Shown here piece after piece: positions 22,515 through 34,200 of a stretch of DNA of 64,000 bases (the stretch's first letter is position 1; each line of letters starts with the position of its first letter). The position numbers and the translations under genes are program-made. This stretch comes from Blastocladiella emersonii ATCC 22665. Lineage: Eukaryota > Blastocladiomycota > Blastocladiomycetes > Blastocladiales > Blastocladiaceae. Below the pieces are notes generated by a model. It had not been told where the DNA came from, did no database searches, and saw only the letters and a program-made list of their open reading frames with translations. The stretch covers positions 434,001-498,000 of the forward strand of contig JANHCV010000014.1 of the NCBI GenBank assembly GCA_025594325.1, read 5' to 3'.

Positions 22515-24881
22515 TCACTGATCAAGCTTGACATCGCGCGAAGCTTCAGGAGCGACGCGTGCAAGTTCGAGAGCGGCCCAATCCGAGCCGGTATTCGCAA
22601 AGGGTCCTGCGACTAGGTTGCGAACGAGCGCGGCCAGCACATTGGGCTCGCCATGACCGTCAAGCGAACCGTCGGGAAGCAAGCGCAGGACGGCGAGGGG
22701 AACGCTGCCCGCGCTGACCTCGCTCTGCAGGGAGTCGAAGGTTCGTCTCGAGTCAGCTACAAAGAGGAGGCGCGCAACCAGTTGAGCAGAAGCAAGCTGA
22801 TCGCAGGGACAATCCTTCCCAAGGTTAGGCATCCCAGTGGTGTCAAGCCCTGCGCTATCACACAGCCGCGACCAAAAATTGTCGACAAGCGCCAGGAGAG
22901 CGGAAACGTCCGTCAAGTTACACTTGCCATGCAGTGTGTTGACAAGATGACGCCATTGTCGCTGTGAAGTGAAGTGAAGGGGCACGCGCTGCAGCCGCAA
23001 GACCAGGAGCGATCGAGTCCGTGAGGCGGTTGAGCGCGCCCTCGCCACTGTCTGGTCGGAAAAGTGCCCGAATCGCGACGTTAAGAAAGAAGTGCGCGGA
23101 CTGCGAATGCTCAATCAAGCTCATGAGGCGTAGCTTGCTTTGAGGAGTGGTCAAGGCGGAGGCGAGCAGGTGTGAAGTCACCACGCACGAGGGCCAAACC
23201 GTCTCAAAGTCGCCTTGCAGAGGAGCATCGCGAACTGTGAGAAGCTCGACGGGGATGACAAGGGTGTCACCGTCAAAGAGAAAATCTAAGATTGTTGCGG
23301 TGTGTCCATTGCGATCCATGTGTGCACGATACGCGGCGTAAAAGTCGGCCAAGGACAGCTGTTTGTTGCTGCCGATACTGCCGCGCGAGTCCGTTACGAG
23401 AGCAAAGCGGAGGACGGCCTGACATATACTCGCTTCCATCCGGTAGCGATCGTGTCCTAGGCAAAACGCTGGATTCATCGAAACGAAAGTTAGCGATCGC
23501 AACAGGAGAAGAAAGAAACGAGCATACCGTCGAGAAGTAGCTCGCTCCTTTGCTCGGCCGCGTGCCGTTCGCGCAACTGCGAAACAAAGTCGAGCTCGCC
23601 GCGGGCAACGGCTGCTCCGAGGATGGCACTCCAACGTTTGGGAGCAACCAACCCGTGGGAATGCAGAAGTTCGAGGTCGTGTACGGACAAATTTTCGTCG
23701 AACCACTGGACGACGATGACACCCAACTGGTCGGCTGCTGTTCCGTCGAATTCTTCGTCGTCGCCAAGACCCAATTCAAATTCAGGCGGAGGGTACCAGT
23801 TCGCAACCGGGATGTCCTGGATCTCGGAATCAAAGACGAGAGCAGGCAGGATTTGGTCCGTGAAGCGCACGAGAAGCGGAAGGAAAGCCTTGTGCCCCAT
23901 GTTTACAAGGGCGTGTACGTAGCGGTTGCGCATTTCCACGGGCATTTGCGAGCCACGATCAAGCAGCCATACAAAGAAGGGCGTGAATCTCTCGAGATTG
24001 GTGATCGTTCCAGCGTAATCGCCCAAGACCCCCAGCGCGAATTCCGCCGGGCCATTTGAAAAGAGCAGTGTTGTGAGCGTTGACTCGTCGACTAAGTGGG
24101 AGGGGCACTCGAGCATCACATCAAAGACCGAGTAGCTCCACGAAACAACAGAGAGATAGCAGAGTGCATCAGCAAAGCGGAGCGCAGGCGAGTCCGGAAT
24201 GACAGGAGGGTTGTGCAACAAGTCCGAGATTGAAAAGTAATCCTTGAAAATTGTGAACCACTCGGCGAGCTCAAGCTGAACGTGAAGCAGCTGCGGCAAC
24301 TCGGCGGCAGTAACGCGCAGGAGCTCGCGGAGCGGGTCCGCCCAGTCAAGCATTACAGCAGCGACAAGGATCCGGACGAGCGCGGAGAGTGAGCATGTTA
24401 GAAGGGTGCTGCCATTGGTAGAAAGGACGTTGTGTAAGCGCTGACGCAACGACTCGGAATTGACTTCGTTTGGCCGGATGCGTCTGTGCAGGAGTTTTGC
24501 CAGGTTGGTGAAAACCGTGGTCGGCACAGGCGCGACAGCATGAACCAATTCGTTTGAGGCTGCATCTTCGTCATTTTCGTCGTGATTGCGCTTGATCTCG
24601 ATGAGGCGGGCGACGGCATCGCGAGGTGGTGCGTAAGTTCGACCGGCGGAACGCTTGCCGAGCTGTTCCACAACGGCAAGGGTCCAAGCGAACAGGACAC
24701 GTTCGTCAAGAATCAGCGAACGAAGCGAGGCCGAAGCAGCGGCGAAGACCCCGCGCGGGCTGGCGAGCTGCAGCACGACGCTCACCAGCTCCGTTGGAAG
24801 CCGAGCGAGCGTCTGGTTGTCCGGGACCTCGCCAGGTTGTTGCGGTAAGTCCTCCATTAGTTTCATCAGTGTAGGGCTCAT
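22515..24881 (-). CDS. F-box-like protein of a local gene family, with an apparent frameshift
   Basis: Exon 1 spans 24881-23528 and encodes an N-terminal F-box-like helix pair (LARLPTELVSVVLQLASPRGV, then AAASASLRSLILDERVLF) and about 400 further residues. Intron 1 is 59 nt (GTATGC to TCCAG). Exon 2 starts at 23468 with AFCLGHDRYRMEASICQAVLRFALV. Both splice position and protein match the gene at 62264 to the window edge (VICQAVLRYALV; PVELL), so the two are paralogues. At the (TGAAG)3 repeat 22965-22979 the frame shifts: one frame stops at 22918, the other runs on with coding character (HLVNTLHGKCNLTDVSALLA) to 22515. One more or one fewer repeat unit changes the frame; four units would keep it open. 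Either a recent break or a length-variable locus. F-box proteins are usually SCF ubiquitin-ligase substrate adaptors; the substrate is unknown. Confidence 0.65.
22965..22979 (+). repeat. (TGAAG)3 microsatellite at the frameshift point
   Basis: Three exact 5-bp units inside the coding part of the minus-strand F-box-like gene. The coding frame changes across it. Confidence 0.85.
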
Positions 24882-24983
24882 TCCGAGGATGTTCGAGGAG
24901 AGCGAAGTGACCGACGAGAGGTGGCTTCAACGCGACGACGACGCCACATTCCCGCGCGCTCCAAGCCGCACGTGGCCTGGTGT

Positions 24984-25001
24984 GATAAATCGACGCGTCT
25001 C
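24984..25001 (-). promoter_or_regulatory. Shared 18-bp promoter element, copy 1 (contains ACGCGT)
   Basis: GATAAATCGACGCGTCTC, about 105 bp before the ATG of the F-box-like gene at 24881. Identical to 26449-26466, which sits upstream of another minus-strand gene. The core ACGCGT is the MluI cell-cycle box of yeasts; whether it works so here is unknown. Confidence 0.5.
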
Positions 25002-25393
25002 ACATCTCCGCTCGCCTTGAAGCGGAGCACCACTCAGCACGCTTCTTTACTTGCAACGCGTTACAACGGCAGTTTTATTGTGAGCACAGTGGTTGTTCAG
25101 CAGCGAGACAGTCAAATCGCGTTCACACGGCTTGGTGTCTTGGACTCGTCCACGCGACAGCTTCTGGCCTTGGGCCGCGGTAATCCGTCCCACAATAAGC
25201 TTCATGAGCAGCTCAGTTTGAGAGATCATCGTGCATCAGCCGCGGTACGGACCAAGTCGCGTACCTTGGTCTCAAACTTGGACTCGTGTGCTGTTCCGTG
25301 CGCGTAACAGGTCTGCGCCAATACGGATAGTGAGATGGAATCGCGTGCTCACAAAAGGTACTGCAGCTTGACGTCACTAACTGATGCGTTCAA

Positions 25394-25491
25394 GTTGTGG
25401 TGGGGTGGCGATCCGGGTGTGCAAGAGTCGGGCGAATTTCATGTTGTGGTGGGGTGGCGATCCGGGTGTGCAAGAGTCGGGCGAATTTCAT
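25394..25491 (+). repeat. 49-bp perfect tandem duplication
   Basis: The unit beginning GTTGTGGTGGGGTGGCGATC and ending GAATTTCAT is repeated twice without mismatch (25394-25442 and 25443-25491), in non-coding DNA. Confidence 0.95.
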
Positions 25492-25689
25492 GTCGCTTGC
25501 GGGCATGCGAGTCAGGAGCCGGCCTCGCACCGAGTCCGGCGACAACCTCACCGCTGCAATTTTTTGCTGAGAAATAGTTCCTCAGGATAGCTAGGGCCGA
25601 GGCCGCTTGAAACGACTGCCACGCAACAATAGTATTTGAACCAATTGATATATTGAGTTGGTCACCAGTGATCAGACATCCTTGCAGCT

Positions 25690-26229
25690 TTAAATGCCGA
25701 GCTGGACTTGCTTCTGCGCGTTTGGGTTTCGCAGGAACAGGAAATAACGCAGGAGCTCGAGCGAGAGGAGAGCCGTGGCAAAGCACAGTGGGGTGACAGC
25801 GATCCGGTACGACTCGGGGAACCCGTTCAGCGTGGCAGTGAGGATGCTGCACACGGCGTCAGCAAGCAGGGAGGCCGAGGCCCCGCCAACGCCGAACTTG
25901 ATATTGATTTTGAATTTGCTCACGACCATGCTGAGCACCACGAGCAGCCCACACAGTGCCTGGATCCCCGCGATGACGGACAGGACAACCACGGTATCCC
26001 GCTCCAGACTCTGGGTGGTAGTGGTGGTGATGGAGCGCCCCGAGGCGTTGCGGGTCGTGGTGGTGATAGTGGTCGCGGGGTTGGCGCCAGGCTGGATCGA
26101 GTAGAGGAGGACACCCGACTTGGCCGCGTTCAGGAGGAGGTAGACGCCAGCACCGCCCAGTGGGCTGAGACAGCTGAGCCAGTTGGGAGCAGGGTTTGTC
26201 TTTGTGGTCGCTTGCGGCTTGATTGACAT
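25690..26229 (-). CDS. Four-transmembrane protein of unknown function
   Basis: 179 aa from MSIKPQATTKTN; the longer upstream open frame is rejected because its extra 73 residues are Arg, Pro and Ser rich and lie in promoter sequence. Four hydrophobic segments are at about 24-45, 79-104, 117-135 and 142-166, with a Thr-rich, N-glycosylation-compatible loop (TTITTTTRNAS) between the first two. The topology resembles MARVEL or tetraspan proteins, but no family motif is certain. No introns. Confidence 0.7.
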   Translation of the reverse strand: MSIKPQATTKTNPAPNWLSCLSPLGGAGVYLLLNAAKSGVLLYSIQPGANPATTITTTTRNASGRSITTTTTQSLERDTVVVLSVIAGIQALCGLLVVLSMVVSKFKINIKFGVGGASASLLADAVCSILTATLNGFPESYRIAVTPLCFATALLSLELLRYFLFLRNPNAQKQVQLGI

Positions 26230-27861
26230 GGAGAGAAGCAGCTGCTCGGCGTGAGCGAGCGCAGGCGTGGGAGCGAGGATGCGGGAGCGAGGATTCGGGG
26301 CGGATCCAGACGCTGGAACGCCACAGCGCCCAGGTGGCGAGCCGCAAAAAAAAGAAGACGAACAGCGTTCGAGAACGCCACAACGCACAGATGCCGGGGC
26401 GCCTAAGAGCCGCAACTGGTGATCGAGGGCACTCACGTGCCGTCCCATGATAAATCGACGCGTCTCCGCGCGAGACAGGCCGTCCTGTTTTTACCAGGAT
26501 CGCATCGGGCCAATGACGTTTTCCAACACGCTTGCTTGTTCAGGGCAGGTTTGGACGCCCGAACCTATGGTGCGGTAGTTTGTGGGGAAACACGGGGAAT
26601 ACGGGTGGGCGGGCGAGGTTGCGGATCAGATTGGCAAGCTGGGATTCTGAATAGTGTAGTGATCGCTGGTGTGATGGCCCGGGGTGGGCTCTTGAAATGG
26701 TCGAATATACCATTGTTTTCGCCCAAGAGCTTGCTTTGGCTTCATTTGCCTGCAGTTCTCTCGTTCAGAATCTAGTTGCCAACGATTGAACCGTCTGGGT
26801 GACGGCGGGCGTGATGTTCACGACGGCCTGCGTTTCACCTTCAGCCGCCGCCACCGCCACCCAAGGCGACCGGCGAGCCTACAAAAGCCGCCTCACCTCC
26901 CTCCTCTCAGTCTGCTCTCCAGCTGCCCCTCGTCCCTCCCCTACACTCTCACTCAACGCATCAACCACTTGCTGCACCGCGGCCTCGTCCCGCGATCCTC
27001 GCAGCTGACGTGCGGGGCGAGGCCGCGAACGTTTGACGACGTTGCCTCACCGGACCTGCCGCGGTGCCTCGAGTGCCCCGATCGCCGTGCTCTCACAAGA
27101 TGCACGAGCTGATTGCTCAGTGCTGGCTCTCATGCGACGTGGATGGCTGCACGCAGCGCTCCCGTGGCTCACCAAGGTACGGCGAGCTTCGCTTGCGCAA
27201 ATTGGTTTGGCTGACGGTTCACCGGTGTCGTTCGATCACACCATGTACATGAACTACGCTCGGTCTCCATGACGTTCACATGCATCAGCTGCTCCGCCAG
27301 CGCTCGCGCGGGCGTAGCCGTCGTGGTGCAGCCCGAGTCGTGATCGTTACGGCGGTTTCCGTCGCTGTATCTGGCATTCTCCAGTTCCTGAAAGCGTCAT
27401 CGAGTGACTCGCATACACCTCGACCCAAAATCCCTCTCCTCTTCTCCCCGCAAACCGCGGCACGCGGACCCGACTCGCGGGCTCGCCCACCCGCCAGCCG
27501 CACAGCGCGCCGTCCCCGCCGCCACGCTCAGCACGGGCCCCTGATCGCGTTCAGGATGCTTTGAGGACTGGATCGCTTTCCTTTCCGTTCGGTGCTGGGT
27601 GTGGCAGCGAGGATACGTGCGCGTCGGTTCTGGCGAAGGGGGTCGCGAGTCGGATTGGCGAGTTGGGGCGGCTGCTGAGAGAGAAGAGCGCGGGATCGTT
27701 GCCGTGTGTGTTGTTCGACTCGTGTGTGTGTGGATTGTATAATCAAATTCGTGTTCTTGTCGCGCTCGCGATCGTCCCTCAAGCGAGTGTCAGAGTGGCT
27801 TAGTTCAGCGACGCGTCGTTCATCTCACTCGATCCAATGTTTTTGTTTCTTCTCTCTGCCC
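26230..27861. other. 1.6 kb without a supportable gene
   Basis: The left end holds the promoter of the four-TM gene. A plus-strand promoter-like stretch at 26895-26985 (CCTACAAAAG, then a long pyrimidine-rich tract) is followed by only short frames, e.g. MHELIAQCWLSCDVDGCTQR at 27101. No exon chain could be built. Confidence 0.4.
26449..26466 (-). promoter_or_regulatory. Shared 18-bp promoter element, copy 2
   Basis: Same sequence as 24984-25001, about 220 bp before the four-TM gene start and in the same orientation relative to the gene. Confidence 0.5.
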
Positions 27862-30545
27862 TCACGACAGATCCTGCAACACCGCCTCTGCAAACGGCAT
27901 CCGCACCGCGAGCCTGCGCACCGCGGCCGCAGCGCTCGCGAGCCCTTCCTCCTCCTCCTCATCGTCCCCCTCCTCCCCAGTCCCCTCCTCACCCACCCCA
28001 TCACGCACTCTCACATCCGCCATCCACTGCGCCATAACGCTCGCGAGCGAGAGCACGAGCGCGCACGCGAGCTGCATCTGGAACCCAGCGACCCCATTCG
28101 CCCCACCCCCACCACCGCGCGCATCCCCCGCAGCGCCACCCGCGCCCGACGGCGGGAGCAGCCGGCGGACCTGCGCGTGGACGACGTTGCACAGGCGGAG
28201 CCCGACGTCGAGCGCGGCCTCGACCGCGGCGTTCGCGCCCGCGGGATCCGCGGTCCACGGCGGCTGCGGGTGCGGCGCCGCGGTGGCGGTGCCCGGGGTG
28301 GAAGAAGCGGTAGCGACGACGCGCGCCGTGTTGAGGACCTTGATGTACACGAGGAAGGTGCGGAGGACGGACGCGAGCGAGCGGGACGCCGTGAGGTGCG
28401 ACGACGGCGTGGCGGTGGATGCGGCGCGCGAAGCGTCAAGTGCGGCGACGGTGCTCGCCGTGTGCAGAGCGAGGAGGCGGAGCGTCACGGCGTGCATGGC
28501 GGCGAGGACCGCGGGGAGCGGAAGGACGGGCGAGGCGGGTGCGTTGCCGCCGGGCGACGGGGTCGTTGTCGCTGTCGCGGTGGTCGGGCTGACGGCGGGC
28601 GTAACCGCCGCTCCGCTCGCCGACGTGTCGCCGTCGAGCCACAGCGGGCCGGTCCACTGCGCGAGCTCGAGGAGGAGCTTCATGGCAGCGACGGGCGACG
28701 CGTCGTCGTTACCATGCGCGGTGCCAGCGGCAGCGGGACGAGCCTCGAGGACCGTCAGCGTGATATGCTCCAGAACGCGCCACGTAGCCCAGCGCGCGAC
28801 GGCAGCGACCGCGGGCGCCGCGTCAGGTAACCGGATCCCGGCTCGCGCGGCGAGCGAGCGGAGCCGCGTGCGGACGAGGTCGGGCGCGAGCTGTGCGTGG
28901 CGCGCGCGGACCCACTCACGCCAGTGGCGGATCGAGCGGGGCCAAGTGCCGGGTTGTGTCGAGAGCGGGTCGAAGGGGGTACCCGTTCCCTCGGATGGTG
29001 TCGGCGGGCCGCGCGACAGCCACGCCTCGATCTTGGCGATTTCGTCGACCGCAGCGACGTGGGCGACGACGGCGGCGGCGCGCGTCGACTCGAACAGGCC
29101 GGCGCGCCAGACGGGCGGGAGGTACGGTACCAGGTCGGCGAGCGGGCGCGGCGCCGCTGCCGTGTGTGGCGGGAGCGGGGTGGTGACCCAGTGCACGACC
29201 TCCATGAGCGAGCGGACCCAGTCGCGGGCCTGCGCGGGGTCGTCGATCGCGGGCGCGGCGTGCAGGGCGTTGAGGAGCGAGGTCAGGGCGGCGGTGGCGT
29301 CGTGCAGCGAGTGCGAGGCCTCGGCGACGGACAGGCCGCGGGCGCGCGCGAGGGCGGCGAGCCACTGCTGCGCGTCGCGGCTCGAGCCCTCGACGAGGTC
29401 CTCTTCGAGATTGAGCGCGGGCGGGTCGGCGAGGTCGGCGGCGGCGGCTGCGGAGGAGGTGGATGCGAGGAGCAGCGGGTGCCGCGCCGAGACGAGCGGG
29501 TAGCCGACGGGGTGCACGACCGTAGCGCGGGCCGCGGCGGCGAGGGTCGGCGAGTGGGGCGGGTCCATGGCGGGTATGACGGGCGGGTTGCGGTGGTCGG
29601 ACGGCGGCAGGGTCGGCGACTGCGAGAGCAGCAGGCCAAACGTGATGGGCGGCGCGCACCGCGACACACCAAGCGATCGCCGGCGTGGGCGAGATCCGGC
29701 GCCGCCGTGGTGATGATGGTGGTGGTGATGATGGTGGTGCGAGGACGACGCGGGCGAGCGCGGGAACGGGTTGGCGTAGGCACCGTGCCAGTTGTGCGAG
29801 CGGGCCGTCTTGGGGCGGTCGGGCGAGAGCAGCGGCTGCGCGGCAGGCGCGATGTGCGGCGGCGGCGCGTCGCCCGTCATGTGTACCCGCTCAAGGTCCT
29901 CGCTCAGGCGCAGGACCTTGCGCTCGTGGAAGTGGCGGCCCTTGGCGTCGACGGGCGAGTCGGACACGAAGCGCGCAGTGCGGTAGTTACTATCGTCGTC
30001 ATCATCCTCGTCGTCGTGGTAGCCGCGTTTCCGCTTGAGCGGCGCGTGCAGCTCGGCGGCAGCGGGCGCCTCGTCGACCGACATGCCGTCGGCGTTGCTG
30101 CCGGGCGAGAAGCCGGGCGACGGCAGGTGCGACAGGCTCGCGGCGGCGCGCGAGAGCATGGGCATCAGGCCGACGGACAGGTTGGGCGGGCCGCTCCCGG
30201 GGCGGTGCGAGGGCGGGGTTGCGCTGCGCGACGAGGACTGCGAGAGCGGCACGAGTGGTGGTGGCGGGGGTGGTGACGCGAGCAGTGTGCCCTCGCCCAC
30301 GGCGTTCTCTGTGGATCCACGGTGTCGCGTCAGTCACCATCGCGCATCAGTCGCACGAAAGTGCACGAACCAAAGGCGGCGCACAGGTCGACAACGGATC
30401 GCGCCCACTTGTGGCTCCACGCGCCGTGGCGGTCGGTGCGCGCGGTCGCGGGCGTGGGGGTTGGCGACGACAGGTCCATGGCCGTGTCGCCGTCGCCGTC
30501 ACCGTGGCGGTGGTGGAGGTGGTGTTGTTGCATCGTGTGCATCAT
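27862..30545 (-). CDS. Large Pro/Ala-rich protein, probably nuclear, unrecognised
   Basis: Minus-strand model: exon 1 30545-30371, 62-nt intron (GTTCGT, branch CTGAC, CACAG), exon 2 30308-27862, giving 873 aa. Exon 1 is His, Gln and Asp rich, then HKWARSVVDLCAAFENAVGEG crosses the junction in frame. Exon 2 opens with a Pro and Ser-rich region, a bipartite-like basic patch (PLKRKRG) next to an acidic run, an 11-His run, and then mostly helical Ala, Leu and Arg-rich sequence with WRVLEHITLTVLEAR and LKLLLELAQW-like helices. The C-terminus has an EEEEE patch. This composition resembles fungal transcription regulators but no DNA-binding domain is visible. An upstream ATG at 30701 would add 52 residues of poorer coding character. 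Confidence 0.65.
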
Positions 30546-31206
30546 GTGTGCGGGTCCGAGTCGGAGCGATCCATGGGCGGTCGGTGCAGATGCATCAGCC
30601 CAGCCAACGCGCGCCGACGTGTCTCGCAGCCACGACGCCCGGGTGGGAGCGAGGGGAGTCACAGCCGCGGCGCGCAGCGCGACGCACGGCAAGAGCAGCA
30701 TCAGCTGGCGGCACGTGACGTCGAATCCACCGCCTCCCGCGGCCTTCGGGGTGCCCGCGGCCGCGGCCGAGTCTCACGGCCATCCGCACCACCGCGTTGC
30801 ACCGGCACCCCGCCGTACACTCGCACCCGCAACGAATCACTGCATCCATCCCGACGCACTGCAACGCATCGCACTGCACCGCGCCGTCGCCGTCGTCACC
30901 ATCGCCGCCGTCGGCCGCCGCCCCCGCTCCGCGCCACGCGCTTCCCCGTCGCGCGCGCCGCCCCGTCACCGCTGCAACTGCCGCGAGGCCCATCGCGTCC
31001 GCACCGGCACTCGCTGAACCCGCCGACGCCCATCGCGGCGCTGAACGGGCCCATCGAGCGCCGAGGAGCGCCGAGAATCGCTCCATCGGCGGCCACCTAG
31101 TCGCGCGTGTCTCGCGCACCGAGTACGATCTCCTCCTTGACTCCCCCCACTCTGTGCGGTTTCTGACCGCCCTCCGCCTCCGTCTAGCCTGCAACCCGCC
31201 GGCGCC
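30546..31206. other. Divergent promoter region
   Basis: 661 bp between the starts of the minus-strand Pro/Ala-rich gene and the plus-strand ankyrin gene. GC-rich, no TATA box, no gene. Confidence 0.5.
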
Positions 31207-34200
31207 ATGCACCCGAGCAGCCGGGGCCACCTGCCGCCGCGGCCGCACACGTCGGCCGACGGATCGCGCTCCGACCCGCGCCCGCCACCACCACCGCCAC
31301 CGCTCGCTGGGTCTCACCCGTCGCGCGACCGGGACCGTGATCGCGACCGTGACCGCGAGCGGGAGCGCGAACGCATGAGGGACCGGGATCGCGAGATGCG
31401 CGACCGCGACCGCGAACGTGAGCGCGAGCGGGATCGTGAACGCGACAGAGACCGTGACCGGGACCGTGACCGCGAGCGCGGGCACATCATCCGCGACCGG
31501 GAGCGCGAGCGGGACCGGGATCGTGACCGCGACCGCCCGCCGCTACCGCCGCCGCAGCTACCGGCACCGGCCGCCCCGGCCTCGCTGCCGCCACTGCCCG
31601 TCCCGCGCGAGACCACCCGCCCTGCGGCACCCGCACCCGTGCCCGTGCCGGCCGCGCCGTCGACGGTCGCCGACCAGTCGGACCTCAGCGACGTCGAGAG
31701 CATGTCGTCGCGCGCTGCTGCTGCCGCGGCCGCCGCCGCCCACGCCCCGCGCCGCCCGAGCCCACGGCCTCAAACTCAGTCGGTTACCGCCACCCAGGAG
31801 ACGCCGCGCGGCCGCCCCGCTGCTCCGGCGCCGACCGCGGCGACGCCCTCGTCGTCGCAGCAGCCGCTGCCCGGCTCCTCGCGCCGCGGCCCGTCCGCTG
31901 CCCGGTCGCCGTCCCTGTCCGAGGTCTCGACCGTCCCGCCCTCGTCGCCCCTACCCTCATCCCCTACGCGCGACGGCCGCCGCACCGAGGACTCGACCTT
32001 GGTCGACATCCTCGACGACAACGACGATGACGACGATGACGCATCCAGCGACGACGCCTCGAGCGACGCGTCGAGCGGCGGCGGCGGCGGGAGCTCCGAC
32101 TCGGAGCGCGAGTTCCACGCCCGCAACCGCCGCAACCGCCACCGCCCGCACCGCCGGCGCCCGATGCGCGACCTCGCCGGCTCGGACGACGATTCGGATC
32201 TCGACGACGAGCAGTACGCGCGCGGCCGGCCTCGGATTCGCCGCGCTCCCTCGACTACGCCCTCGCTCTCGTCGTCCGCGTCGTCGTCGGTCCGCCTCTC
32301 GTCGCTGTCCACGTCGCCCGCCGCCCCCGCCAAGCGCGCCGAGCAGATCAAGCAGCAGGAGCGGCGCCGCGCCTCGCCGAACGGGGGTAGCGGGAACCGC
32401 GCGTTGCGCCACGAGCCCGGAAGCGGCAACGGCCGCACGCAGCAGCAGCGCGACGCGTCCGTCAGCTCCATCTCGTCGTCCGACTTTTCGCCGCCGCCCG
32501 CGCGCCGCACAAACCCGCACTCGTCGTCCTCGGATCGTCCCGCCAACCGGCCCGCCGCCAAACCCGCGCCGTCGCTCCCCTCCTCCCGCTCCTCGGGCAA
32601 CCCGGCACCTCCACGCCCGAACCCGCGCCAGATTGACTCGGACTCGTCGTCCTCCGACGACCCGGGCAACTCGTCCCGCCCGTCGTCGCGCGCCAGCACC
32701 TCGCGCCGCGCACCCACCGCCGCCGCCCGCGTCCGCCGCGTCCGGTCCTCGTCCGACGACGACGACCCGCTCCCTGCGTCCCCGCGCGTCCGCGACGTCG
32801 AGGACGATGATGATGATTCGCCGCCGCCCAGCAAGAACCGCAAGATCCGGCCGACTACGGCGGCTGGCGGTGCCACGGCGTCGCCGAGGGGCGCGGGCCA
32901 GCGTGCATCACCGTTTTCCAGCGCGGCGGCAAGGCAGCCGCAGTCCCCGCGATCGCCGCAGTCGGTTGCTGCGCGGCCCAAGGTCGAGCAGCGGAGCCCG
33001 CACGGCGGCAAGGCGACCGCGGCGGGCGGTGCGCCGTCGCGGCCGTCGCTGCTCAACCCGGGCGGTAAGCCGGCGAACGGGCACGCCGAGCGTCCGCCCG
33101 CGGCCCGCCCTGCACCAGCACCACCATCGCGCAACGACCGTCCGCCATCGCCACCACCACGGCCCGCCGCGCCCGCCGCGAAACGCCCGCCGGCCGCACC
33201 CGCACCCGCACGTCCCGCCGCTGCCGCAGCACCCGCGAGCGGGGGCGACTTTGCGCAGCCGGCGCCGCGCGCGCCCGACTCGCGTCGCGGGTCGACCAAC
33301 GCGATCGTCCCCGGGCGCAACGTGGACGCGCGCAAGGACACGTCGGGCCGGACACGCCTGTTCCGCGCGGTCCGCCGCGGCGACCTCGAGCAGGTGCGCG
33401 CGCTGCTGGACGCGGGCGCCAACGTGAACCATAAGGACCACGCCGGGTGGACGCCCCTGCACGAGGCGGTGCTCGCGCGGCACACGGCGGTCGTTGAGCT
33501 GCTCCTCGAGCGCGGCGCCAACCCGAACGCGCAGGGGCTGCACGGGAACACGCCGTTGCATGACGCCGATACCGAGGAGTACTACGACGTCGCCCGGCTG
33601 CTCCTCCGGTATGGCGCGTCGGTCGCGGTCCGCAACGAGGATGGCGTGTGCCCGCTCAATAACCCCGACGCCGTCGACGAGGTGCGCGACCTCCTCCAGC
33701 ACTACGCGCAGCTCGAGGACGCGCTGCTCCGGCGGGATGCGCTCGGGATGTCGCTCCTCCACCGCTGCTGCTGGGAGTGTCTCCGCGCGCCGCCAGCCGG
33801 TGACAAGCCCGCCGCTGCGGCGACCGCGTCTGCGTCCGCATCATCGCGCGCCCCGCTCCCGCCGTGGACGCCGTCGACCGACATGATCCACGAGCTCGTG
33901 GCGTGCCGGCGCGTCGACGTGAGCGTGTCGGACAACGCCGGGTGGACGCCGCTGCACGAGGTGGTCGCGCACGCGCGCACGGACCTCGTCACGCTGTTCC
34001 TGCGCCACGGCGCCGACGTCAACGCGCGCGGGTACCGCGGGAACACCCCGCTGCACGAGGCCGTTGCCGTCGCGCACCGCGACCCGCTCCTCGTCGACGT
34101 CCTCCTCGACCACGGCGCCGACCCGCGCACCCTCAACGACGCCGGCGTGTCGCCCATCGCCCTCGCGCGCGACACCGCGGTGGATCCCGAGGTCGCGAAA

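Larger units (their letters stand above)
24882..25689. other. Intergenic upstream of the F-box-like gene and downstream of the four-TM gene
   Basis: 808 bp with no supportable gene. It holds an 18-bp element (24984-25001) shared with 26449-26466 and the tandem repeat at 25394-25491. Confidence 0.5.

Noticed and set aside
25690-26448. 252-aa version of the four-TM protein
   Set aside because: The extra N-terminal part overlaps a promoter-like region and is Arg, Pro and Ser rich; the ATG at 26229 is better placed.
26786-27564. Plus-strand gene after the promoter-like pyrimidine tract
   Set aside because: Only short frames; no chain of exons with consistent phase could be made.
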